Below are positions 32,097 to 38,438 of a DNA stretch of 38,438 bases, in pieces. Below the pieces are notes generated by a model. It made no database searches. It saw nothing but the letters and a program-made list of their open reading frames with translations, and was not told where the DNA came from. Position 1 is the first letter of the stretch, and every line of letters begins with the position of its first letter. This DNA is from JBHHZJ01 sp046758005 (GTDB lineage Bacteria; Pseudomonadota; Alphaproteobacteria; Kiloniellales; J153): the NCBI GenBank assembly GCA_046758005.1, contig JBHHZJ010000023.1:1-38438 (forward strand), given 5' to 3'. Position numbers and translations under genes: made by a program.

Positions 32097-32615
32097 ACGC
32101 CCCGCTTCTGTCCAGCATCCTCACCTCAGGACCGCTCCCAATCAGGCACGATCACACCAGCCCCAGGCCACGCGCCGTCGCGTCGCTGGTGCCGTCTCGC
32201 TAAACCGACCGCGTGCGCGCCCGCCCGAACCCCGACGCGATCGTCCTGATGGAGCCTTACCCCGCGCGGCTCCTCAGGGCGAATCACATACAGGTGACCG
32301 GAGCGAAGCGCAAGTCAGGTAACATAGCACCCCCCGGAAACGCCAGAAACCTCGGACCGCCCACGGCCGCCAATCACGCGCACTGTTGCAAAAAAGTCGC
32401 AGACTCGGGCAATCGGCGATTTCGCCGCGATTCGGCGGGGTTAGCATGCGCCCGCCGAGTGTGGTCCGCGCGAGCCACGGACCGGCGGGCACGCAGGGGC
32501 GGTCCCCACAAACGCGCCGCCGCGCCCGAACCGGGCGGCGCCGGCGGTGACGCCGGCGCCTTTGCCCGGCGGCCGCCAATGCTCTATCTTGCGCGCCGCG
32601 CCCGAGGGGAGTTCC
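32097..32615. other. 519-nt gene-free interval between mlaA and the thioesterase gene
   Basis: No reading frame here looks coding. It should hold divergent promoters. A candidate for mlaA is at 32285-32313. A GAGGGGA ribosome site just before 32616 serves the thioesterase. Nothing else is recognised. Confidence 0.6.
32285..32313 (-). promoter_or_regulatory. Possible promoter of mlaA-mlaC
   Basis: On the minus strand TTGCGC (32313-32308), 17 nt and TATGTG (32290-32285) are seen about 190 nt upstream of mlaA. The -10 match is modest. Confidence 0.25.
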
Positions 32616-33107
32616 ATGACGATACCAGCGCCGCTTATCCTGCATCGCGAGGCCGTTCGCCCCGATTGGATCGACTACAACGGCCATATGAACGTGGCCT
32701 ACTACGTGCTTGCCTTCGACCACGCCTGCGATGCCTTCCTCGACTTCATCGGGATGGACGAGGCCTATCGAATGCGCACCGGCGGCACGACCTTCGCCGT
32801 GGAGTGCCACGTCACCTACCAGCGCGAGGTGGGCGAGGGCGATCCCCTGAGCTTCGCCACGCAACTGCTCGGATTCGACGAGAAGCGCATCCACCATTTC
32901 TACCGGATGTATCATGCCGAGGAAGGCTTTCTCGCCGCGACCAGCGAGTGGATGAGCCTGCACGTCGACCTGGCGTCGCGGCGGGTTGCCCCGATGGCGT
33001 CGGATCTGATCGCCCGCCTGGCCGAGATCTTTGCGGCCCACCGGAGCCTGCCGCGGCCGTGCGAGGCCGGCCGGTGGATCGGCATGCCGCCGGCCAAGCA
33101 GGCGTGA
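32616..33107 (+). CDS. Hotdog-fold acyl-CoA thioesterase, 4HBT family
   Basis: The 163-residue protein shows the 4HBT hotdog pattern. A catalytic-helix motif (DWIDYNGHMNVAYYVLAFDHA, D20 onwards) is followed by strands such as FAVECHVTYQREVGEGDPL. It resembles the thioesterases found with L-carnitine dehydrogenase (betainyl-CoA type), but no carnitine genes are nearby, so the substrate is not known. GAGGGGA lies about 6 nt before the ATG. It is followed after 13 nt by the pentapeptide-repeat gene. Confidence 0.88.
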   Translation: MTIPAPLILHREAVRPDWIDYNGHMNVAYYVLAFDHACDAFLDFIGMDEAYRMRTGGTTFAVECHVTYQREVGEGDPLSFATQLLGFDEKRIHHFYRMYHAEEGFLAATSEWMSLHVDLASRRVAPMASDLIARLAEIFAAHRSLPRPCEAGRWIGMPPAKQA

Positions 33108-33120
33108 CCCGGCGCGATCG

Positions 33121-33717
33121 ATGGCCGTGGTCATGGCACGATCCAGCCATTCCCTGACTGACGAAGGCGCCGTACGCCGGCCGTTCGCAGGCCCGCGGGG
33201 CAGGCCCCGGTTCGGTCCGATCAGGGTGGCGGCGGCCGCAGCGGGTTTCCTGCTTGCCCTTGCCGGACCTGGGTCTGCGCGAGCCGCTTGCACCGACCCG
33301 CCCGAGGCCGGCGTCAACTGGCAGCGCTGCGTGCTCGACGGCCTGGAGTTCCGGGAGGTCGACCTGTCCGGCGCGCGCCTGCGCGCTACCAGCTTCTATC
33401 GCGCCGACCTGAGCGGCAGCGATCTGTCCAAGACCAGCGCGTTCCGCGTCAAGTTCGTCAACGCCGTGCTGCATGGGGCCAAGCTCGACGGCGCCAACCT
33501 GTTCGAGGCGGATTTCACCAAGGCCGACCTGACCGGCGCGTCCCTGGTCGGCGCGGACCTGCGCCGGGCCCGCTTCTTCCACTCCGTGCTGCGCGAAGCC
33601 GACCTGACCAAGGCCCGCCTGAGGGGCGCCGACCTGACCCGCGCGGACCTGTCCGGCGCCACCTGGATCGACGGCAAGCGGGTCTGCGCCGAGGGCTCGG
33701 TCGGCCGCTGCAACTAG
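33121..33717 (+). CDS. Exported pentapeptide-repeat protein
   Basis: The 198-residue protein has a long basic N-region, a hydrophobic core (VAAAAAGFLLALAG, 36-49) and a probable signal cleavage at ARA-AC. Residues 67-182 consist of about 20 pentapeptide units of the A(D/N)LxX type, such as VDLSG, ARLRA, ADLSG, ANLFE and ADLTG, predicting a right-handed quadrilateral beta-helix. Cys57, Cys70, Cys189 and Cys197 could form disulfides capping the helix in the periplasm. The function is unknown. Start Met1 or Met5 is possible. Its TAG stop shares CTAG with the stop of the convergent GNAT gene. Confidence 0.88.
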   Translation: MAVVMARSSHSLTDEGAVRRPFAGPRGRPRFGPIRVAAAAAGFLLALAGPGSARAACTDPPEAGVNWQRCVLDGLEFREVDLSGARLRATSFYRADLSGSDLSKTSAFRVKFVNAVLHGAKLDGANLFEADFTKADLTGASLVGADLRRARFFHSVLREADLTKARLRGADLTRADLSGATWIDGKRVCAEGSVGRCN

Positions 33718-34214
33718 CCGCCGTCCTCGGCCGCCAGGCGGCGCAGCGCCCGCCCTTGCAGCCGATAGGGCAGCCAGTCGGAGACCGGCTCGAAGCCCAG
33801 GCGGCGGTAAAAGTCCCGCGCCGGATTCCAGTGCAGCACCGAGAGGTCGAGACGGGCCCAGCCGCGCTCGATCGCCAGGCGCGCCAAGCGCGCCATGAGG
33901 GCCTGGCCCACGCCCTTGCCGCGCGCCGCAGGGGCCACGTAAATGTCCTCGAGATAGAGCCCGGCGCGGCCCTCGAACGTGGAGTAGCTGGGAAAGAACA
34001 GGGCGAAGCCGACCGCCTCGCCGTCCGCTTCGGCGAGCAGGCACTCGAAGCGCGGCGTCTCGCCGAACCCGTCGCGCAGGATGTCGGACTCGCGCGCGCA
34101 CACCCGGTCGAGCAGCTTCTCGAACGCGGCCAGCTCGCGAACGAGGCGCAGGATGGTTCCCGCATCCTCGGGTCCGGCCGGGCGGATGACGAGGGTGCGG
34201 CCCGGTTCGTTCAT
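33714..34214 (-). CDS. GNAT-family N-acetyltransferase (SSAT-like)
   Basis: The 166-residue protein has a full GNAT fold. It begins VIRPAGPEDAGTILRLVREL, and the segment GLYLEDIYVAPAARGKGVG contains the acetyl-CoA loop RGKGVG (98-103). ARLDLSVLHWNPARDFYRRLGF closes the fold. The LYLEDIYV and HWN..DFY..LGF motifs resemble spermidine/spermine and thialysine acetyltransferases, but the acceptor is not proven. ATG 34214. The frame remains open upstream, antisense to the ClC gene, and that part is rejected. The 4-bp CTAG overlap with the pentapeptide gene is the smallest possible tail-to-tail overlap sharing both stops. Confidence 0.92.
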   Translation of the reverse strand: MNEPGRTLVIRPAGPEDAGTILRLVRELAAFEKLLDRVCARESDILRDGFGETPRFECLLAEADGEAVGFALFFPSYSTFEGRAGLYLEDIYVAPAARGKGVGQALMARLARLAIERGWARLDLSVLHWNPARDFYRRLGFEPVSDWLPYRLQGRALRRLAAEDGG

Positions 34215-34310
34215 GCCGGCCAGACTAGCCGCGCCGGACGCCTGGCCACAACGGGCCGTTGACCGCACGGTTAATGGCGGATTCATCACGTCTGTGCTAG
34301 GACGGCCGTC

Positions 34311-36092
34311 ATGCCTCCATCCGACGAGGCGGCGGGTCGAGCCTTCCTCTGGCTGCAACGGCTGAGCCGCAACGACCAGGTCGTCCTTTCCGTGCTCGCG
34401 GTGGCGATCGGCGCTGCCGCGGGCCTGGCGGCGATCGGGTTTCGCTACATGATCGACCTGGTGCAGCGCGCGGGCTTCGGCTTCGGCGGCGAGCGCGTGG
34501 CCACGCTGGCCGGCGGGCTGCCGTGGTGGCAGCTCCTGCTGGTGCCGGCCGCGGGGGGGCTTGCCGTCGGCCTGTTCGTGCATTTCTTCATGCCCGGGCG
34601 CCGGCCGCACGGGGTCGCCGAGGTGATCGAGGCCAACGCGCTGTGCGGCGGGCGCATGTCGCTCACCGCGGGCCTCAAGGCGGCGCTGGTCAGCGCCGCC
34701 TCGATCGGCGCCGGGGCCTCGGTCGGCCGCGAGGGGCCGGTGGTGCACCTCGGCGCGTCGCTGGGCGCCTGGGCGGCCAAGCGCCTGCACCTGGAGCGCT
34801 CGGCGTCGCGCACGCTGCTCGGCTGCGGCGTCGCGGCGGCGGTGGCCGCCTCGTTCAACGCGCCGATCGCGGGCACGTTCTTCGCGCTGGAGGTCGTTGT
34901 CGGCCATTACGCCTTGACCGCGTTTGCCCCGATCGTCATCGCCTCGGTCATCGGGACCATGGTCAGCCGCATGCACTATGGGGATTTTCCGGCCTTCATC
35001 CTGCCGGAGCTGCGGACCATCACCTCGTTCTGGGAGTTTCCGGGCTTCGCCCTGCTGGGCGTGGTCTCGGCCATCGCGGCGATCATCTTCATACGCTCGG
35101 TCATGTTCACCGAGGACATCATGGCCCGCACGCCGCTGCCGCGCTGGGCGCGCCCGGCCCTGGGAGGCCTGGCGGTCGGGGCGATCGCGATCGGCTTCCC
35201 GCAGGTGCTGGGCGTCGGCTACGAGGCGACCGACGCCGCCCTGTCCGAGCTTTATCCCCTGTGGCTGCTGATCGCCCTCATCGCGCTCAAGACGGCGGCC
35301 ACCGCGATCTCGCTCGGCTGCGGGTTCGGCGGGGGCGTGTTCTCGCCCTCGCTGTTCATCGGCGCGATGGTGGGCGGCGCCTACGGCATCATCGCCACGA
35401 GCGCCTTTCCGCACCTGTCCTCCGGCCACGGCGCCTATACGATCGTCGGGATGGGGGCGGTGGCGGGCGCGGTGCTGGGGGCGCCGATTTCGACCATCCT
35501 GATGATCTTCGAGCTGACCGGCGACTACGCGGTCACGATCGCCGTCATGATCGCGACCTCGATCGCCAGCATCATCACGCAGCAGACGCACGGCCACTCG
35601 TTCTTCACCCGGCAGCTCGATCGGCGCGGGGTCGCCGTGAAGGGTGGCCAGGACGTCGGCCTGCTGCGCTCGATCCGGGCGCGCGACGTCATGAGCCACA
35701 CCTACGAGACCGTGTCGCCCGACACGCCGATCGCGGCCGTCCGGACACGACTGCAGAAAGCGCCCCGGGGCGAACTCTTCGTAATCGACGCGCAGGGGCG
35801 GCTGACCGGCGTCATCGCATACGCCGACCTGCACGAGGCGGCCTTCGACACGAGCCACGACGACGAGCTGGCCGCCCGCGACGTGGCGCGAAGCCGCCCG
35901 ACCGTGCTCCAGGCCGAGGACGACCTGGAGAGCGCCGTCAAAGCCTTCGGAACCGGCGGGGAGGTCAACCTGCCGGTCGTCGACAGCCGCAAATCCATGC
36001 GCATGCTGGGCGTCGCGCAGGAGCACGAGGTCGTGCTCGCCTACCACCGGGCGCTCGACCAGGCCCGCGCCGAAGAACGCGGCGAAGTTTGA
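34311..36092 (+). CDS. ClC-family chloride channel/transporter with CBS domains
   Basis: The 593-residue protein has the ClC membrane core (about 20-430) and two CBS domains (about 455-580). The gating glutamate is present in GREGPVVHLGA (E141), and the third selectivity motif is GGGVFSPSLF. The first motif (GSGIP) is replaced by PHGVAEV. In the helix holding the internal proton glutamate the sequence is FFALEVVVGHY, so the proton Glu (E203 in the E. coli exchanger) is Val195, as in eukaryotic Cl- channels. This suggests passive or loosely coupled Cl- conduction. The CBS pair may bind adenine nucleotides. The ATG is at 34311, and a repeated palindrome follows the stop. Confidence 0.93.
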   Translation: MPPSDEAAGRAFLWLQRLSRNDQVVLSVLAVAIGAAAGLAAIGFRYMIDLVQRAGFGFGGERVATLAGGLPWWQLLLVPAAGGLAVGLFVHFFMPGRRPHGVAEVIEANALCGGRMSLTAGLKAALVSAASIGAGASVGREGPVVHLGASLGAWAAKRLHLERSASRTLLGCGVAAAVAASFNAPIAGTFFALEVVVGHYALTAFAPIVIASVIGTMVSRMHYGDFPAFILPELRTITSFWEFPGFALLGVVSAIAAIIFIRSVMFTEDIMARTPLPRWARPALGGLAVGAIAIGFPQVLGVGYEATDAALSELYPLWLLIALIALKTAATAISLGCGFGGGVFSPSLFIGAMVGGAYGIIATSAFPHLSSGHGAYTIVGMGAVAGAVLGAPISTILMIFELTGDYAVTIAVMIATSIASIITQQTHGHSFFTRQLDRRGVAVKGGQDVGLLRSIRARDVMSHTYETVSPDTPIAAVRTRLQKAPRGELFVIDAQGRLTGVIAYADLHEAAFDTSHDDELAARDVARSRPTVLQAEDDLESAVKAFGTGGEVNLPVVDSRKSMRMLGVAQEHEVVLAYHRALDQARAEERGEV

Positions 36093-36099
36093 TGCCGCT

Positions 36100-36125
36100 G
36101 AGCGCCCGAGCCGCCTCGTGCGCTC
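36100..36125. repeat. Palindromic element, copy 2 (3' of the AstE-like gene)
   Basis: GAGCGCCCGAG, loop CCGC and CTCGTGCGCTC give the same 11-bp stem with one mismatch as at 22835-22860. The element ends 8 nt before the stop codon of the leftward AstE-like gene and lies 7 nt past the ClC stop. The two copies differ only at two loop bases over 29 nt. Confidence 0.8.
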
Positions 36126-36132
36126 ATCGCCA

Positions 36133-37275
36133 TTAATCCTCGAGCAGGGGGCCGCCCACGCGCCCGGGCAGGGGCTTGCTGCCCACGATCTTGGCGACCG
36201 TCATCCCGGGCAGGACGAAGCGCCGGTCGCGGCGCGACAGCACCAGACCGTCGGCGCCGGTCCGGATCGCCCGGCGCGCGGCGGCCGGGTTCTCGGCCGC
36301 CGGATCGACCAGCCAGGCGACGACGTCGCCGCTGCGCAACCACGCGCCGAGGTCCACGGCATAGGCGAGCACGCCGGGCGCCGGCGCCTTGATCCTGTCG
36401 CAGGCGTCGAGGCGAGTCGCCGCGCACAGCGGTTCGGGCATCGGTCCGGGGTCGCCGTCGAGCACTCCGTGCCGCTGCAGGCTGCGCAACAAGGCGGCGG
36501 CATCGGCCCGCGCCAACTCGTCGCCGACGTCCGCCATGCCGCGCAACTCGACCGTGGCGGACAGGCACACCGCCGGGATCGGGTGGTCGGGGAACTTCGC
36601 GGCGAGACGCATCCAGGGCGTCGAGAAGGCCTCGTCGAAGGGATGGCCGCCCGAATTTTCGGCGAGCAGCACCGCCCGGCAGCCCAGCTCCGCCGCGATG
36701 TCGCGCGCCTCGGGCCAGTGCGCCGGGACGAGGTACATGTGCATCAGCGCCTCGTCGTCGCAGTGCAGGTCGAGCACGAGGTCGGCGTCGGCGGCCTGCC
36801 GGGCCAAGGCGAGGCGGAGGCCGTCGAGCTGGCCGGTCGGGCGCTGCGTCTCGATCGCCTCGACCATGGCGGCGCGAATGAGCGCCACGTTCTCCGCCGG
36901 CGAATCGGTCAGCTTGCCGGTGACCTTCTCGGCGACCGGCGTGAACAGGTCCGGCCAGTCGCGGTTGAAGTTGGCGCCGGCCGCGATCTCGTACCGGCCG
37001 AGGTGGCGGCCGTCGACGAACTGCGCCAGGCCGATCGGGTTGGCGAACGGGACCACGACGACCTCGCCGCGCACCGCGCCGCGGGCGTCCGCCTCGTCGA
37101 GCAGGCCGATCAGATGGTGTGCGGCCAGCAGGGCCGGGGTCTCGTCGGCGTGCAGGGCCGCCTGGAGGTAGGCCTTCGGCCGCGCGCCGGGGGCGCCGTA
37201 GCGGTGCAGGATCACCTCCCGATGCGTGCCCGGGGTGGCGGCGGGAAGGGCAAGACGCTCGGTGCGGCGCGGCAT
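36133..37275 (-). CDS. Succinylglutamate desuccinylase/aspartoacylase-family deacylase
   Basis: The 380-residue protein is a zinc carboxypeptidase-fold deacylase. The metal ligands are H42 and E45 in ALHADETPAL and H171 in VLDLHCDD. The substrate-binding NxNRDW (NFNRDW, 102-107) and VELRGM are also present. A C-terminal barrel-like domain (about 290-370) ends the chain, as in larger members. Family members remove acyl groups from amino acids (AstE, AspA, DoeB types). The exact substrate cannot be set from sequence, and no astABCD or ectoine genes are near. It is divergent from the helicase gene. A hairpin element lies at its 3' end. Confidence 0.92.
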   Translation of the reverse strand: MPRRTERLALPAATPGTHREVILHRYGAPGARPKAYLQAALHADETPALLAAHHLIGLLDEADARGAVRGEVVVVPFANPIGLAQFVDGRHLGRYEIAAGANFNRDWPDLFTPVAEKVTGKLTDSPAENVALIRAAMVEAIETQRPTGQLDGLRLALARQAADADLVLDLHCDDEALMHMYLVPAHWPEARDIAAELGCRAVLLAENSGGHPFDEAFSTPWMRLAAKFPDHPIPAVCLSATVELRGMADVGDELARADAAALLRSLQRHGVLDGDPGPMPEPLCAATRLDACDRIKAPAPGVLAYAVDLGAWLRSGDVVAWLVDPAAENPAAARRAIRTGADGLVLSRRDRRFVLPGMTVAKIVGSKPLPGRVGGPLLED

Positions 37276-37382
37276 GGGGCGGGGATCCTCGGCGTGTCCG
37301 GCGTCTCATTCAACGGGCCCGGCGGCGCCCGGGTCAAGGCGCGCGGCCACCGATTGGCGCTGTGTCCTGCGCGCCGGCGCGG

Positions 37383-37390
37383 TATATATT
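37383..37390 (+). promoter_or_regulatory. Possible -10 element of a leaderless helicase mRNA
   Basis: TATATATT ends 8 nt before the ATG at 37399. No Shine-Dalgarno sequence lies in between, and no good -35 is seen. Confidence 0.3.
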
Positions 37391-37398
37391 GGCGCGCG

Positions 37399-38438
37399 AT
37401 GTCCGAGTCTCACGAACTCCAAACCGCCGACCCGCGCGATCGCTACCTCGCCGCGCTCAACGAGGCCCAGCGCGTGGCCGTGGAGACGCTCGACGGGCCG
37501 CTTCTCGTGCTGGCCGGCGCGGGCACGGGCAAGACGCGGGTGCTGACCACGCGGCTCGCGCACCTGCTCGCCACGGGCCGGGCCATGCCCGGCCAGATCC
37601 TGGCCGTCACCTTCACCAACAGGGCCGCGCGCGAGATGAAGGACCGGGTCGCGGCGCTGCTGCGGCGGCCGGTCGAGGGCTGGTGGCTGGGCACGTTCCA
37701 CGCCATGGCCGCGCGCATCCTGCGGGCCCATGCCGAACGAGTCGGGCTGCGGCCGGATTTCGCGATCCTCGACACGGACGACCAGGTTCGCCTGCTCAAG
37801 CAGGTGCTCGGGTCCGAGAACGTGGACGACCGGAAATGGCCGGCGCGCGCCGTTCTGGGCGTGATCGAGCGCTGGAAGGACCGCGGGCTCACGCCGGACA
37901 AGGTCTCGGCCGGGCAGGCCGGAGATCTGGCCGGCGGCCGGGCGGTCGCGCTCTACGCCGCCTATCAGGAGCGATTGCGCAGCCTCAACGCCTGCGACTT
38001 CGGCGACCTGATGCTGCACAACCTGACCCTGTTCCAGACCTGCCCCGACGCGCTGGCCGAGTACCACCGCCGATTCCGCTACGTGCTGGTCGACGAGTAT
38101 CAGGACATCAACGTGGCGCAATACCTGTGGCTGCGCCTCATTGCCCAGGGCCACCGCAACCTGTGCTGCGTGGGCGACGACGACCAGTCGATTTACGGCT
38201 GGCGCGGCGCCGAGGTCGGCAACATCCTGCGCTTCGAGACGGACTTTCCGGGCGCCAGGATCGTGCGCCTGGAGCGCAACTACCGCTCGACGGGGCGCAT
38301 CCTCGCCGCGGCCTCCGGCCTGATCGCGCACAACAAGGGCCGCCTCGGCAAGACGCTGTGGACCGAGGGCGAGGAGGGGGCGAAGCTGCGCCTGCGCGGC
38401 CTGTGGGACGGCGAGGCCGAGGCCCGCTTCGTCGGCGA
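37399..38438 (+). CDS. uvrD: UvrD/PcrA-type DNA helicase, 5' part (cut by window end)
   Basis: The first 346 or so residues of a superfamily 1A 3'-5' helicase are present and the frame is open at the window edge. Visible motifs are the Q motif (LNEAQ), Walker A GAGTGKT (40-46), motif Ia VTFTNRAAREMKDRV, GTFHAMAARILR, motif II LVDEYQDIN, motif III VGDDDQSIYGWRGA and motif IV RLERNYRST. UvrD/PcrA displaces damaged oligonucleotides in excision repair and dismantles RecA filaments. The alphaproteobacterial enzyme could be named either way. The ATG at 37399 has no ribosome site but sits just after a -10-like sequence. It is divergent from the deacylase gene by 123 nt. Confidence 0.95.
   Translation, partial: MSESHELQTADPRDRYLAALNEAQRVAVETLDGPLLVLAGAGTGKTRVLTTRLAHLLATGRAMPGQILAVTFTNRAAREMKDRVAALLRRPVEGWWLGTFHAMAARILRAHAERVGLRPDFAILDTDDQVRLLKQVLGSENVDDRKWPARAVLGVIERWKDRGLTPDKVSAGQAGDLAGGRAVALYAAYQERLRSLNACDFGDLMLHNLTLFQTCPDALAEYHRRFRYVLVDEYQDINVAQYLWLRLIAQGHRNLCCVGDDDQSIYGWRGAEVGNILRFETDFPGARIVRLERNYRSTGRILAAASGLIAHNKGRLGKTLWTEGEEGAKLRLRGLWDGEAEARFVG

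Noticed and set aside
33714..36047. 777-codon leftward frame through the ClC gene
   Set aside because: Only its last 166 codons (GNAT) are real. The rest is antisense to conserved ClC sequence.
1..38438. CRISPR arrays, insertion sequences, prophage or toxin-antitoxin genes
   Set aside because: None seen. The only regular repeats are the four 33-bp units, which are tandem without spacers.

Overview
The window is a compact, very GC-rich bacterial chromosome segment. Several marks point to an alphaproteobacterium, probably Rhodospirillales-like. They are a DUF2336 gene behind a diguanylate cyclase with a full CtrA box (TTAA-N7-TTAAC), an FnrL-type Fe-S regulator with a matching TTGAC-N4-GTCAA site, an adjacent mlaA-mlaC pair, and the order rpmH-rnpA-yidD-yidC-engB-argB. 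I cannot name the genus from sequence alone. GTG or TTG starts are common, and long antisense reading frames are an artefact of the base composition.

Layout. (1) 1-2.8 kb: leftward lysine/diaminopimelate genes dapD and dapE, coupled to an unknown membrane protein whose stop codon lies in a long palindrome. (2) 2.9-6.1 kb: rightward PAS-GAF-GGDEF diguanylate cyclase overlapping a DUF2336 gene. (3) 6.0-10.5 kb: leftward ribosome/membrane-insertion operon rpmH-rnpA-yidD-yidC-engB-argB with a near-consensus promoter. (4) 10.7-12.9 kb: a TVP38/TMEM64 membrane protein and a FAD disulfide oxidoreductase. (5) 13.1-13.4 kb: a tiny exported Cys-Asn-Pro repeat protein. (6) 13.6-18.2 kb: an orphan sensor kinase, an exported isoaspartyl methyltransferase and a membrane-embedded spermidine-synthase-like protein. 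(7) 18.3-21.6 kb: leftward gamma-glutamyltransferase and a GNAT-like gene, divergent from the FNR-type regulator with an FNR box between them. (8) 21.8-24.25 kb: panC and gpt, converging on an unusual set of hairpins, then 0.9 kb without genes that holds an AT-rich island and four 33-bp tandem repeats. (9) 24.2-25.8 kb: a coiled-coil lipoprotein and tRNA-Arg(ACG), divergently transcribed. (10) 26.1-28.7 kb: a single-domain receiver and a membrane PAS/degenerate-kinase/DEDDh-exonuclease fusion. (11) 28.9-38.4 kb: ettA, mlaA-mlaC, a hotdog thioesterase, an exported pentapeptide-repeat protein, a GNAT, a ClC-CBS protein, an AstE/AspA-type deacylase, and the 5' part of a UvrD/PcrA helicase cut by the window edge.

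Most of the window is housekeeping. The strongest candidate for an undescribed system is the receiver plus membrane sensor-exonuclease pair at 26136-28676. Its kinase core has lost the phosphoacceptor histidine and the ATP-binding motifs, but all five nuclease metal and catalytic residues remain. Other points of interest are the exported Cys-Asn-Pro protein, the CtrA box on the c-di-GMP gene, the autoregulation-type FNR box, and a 29-nt palindrome that recurs at the 3' ends of two unrelated convergent gene pairs.
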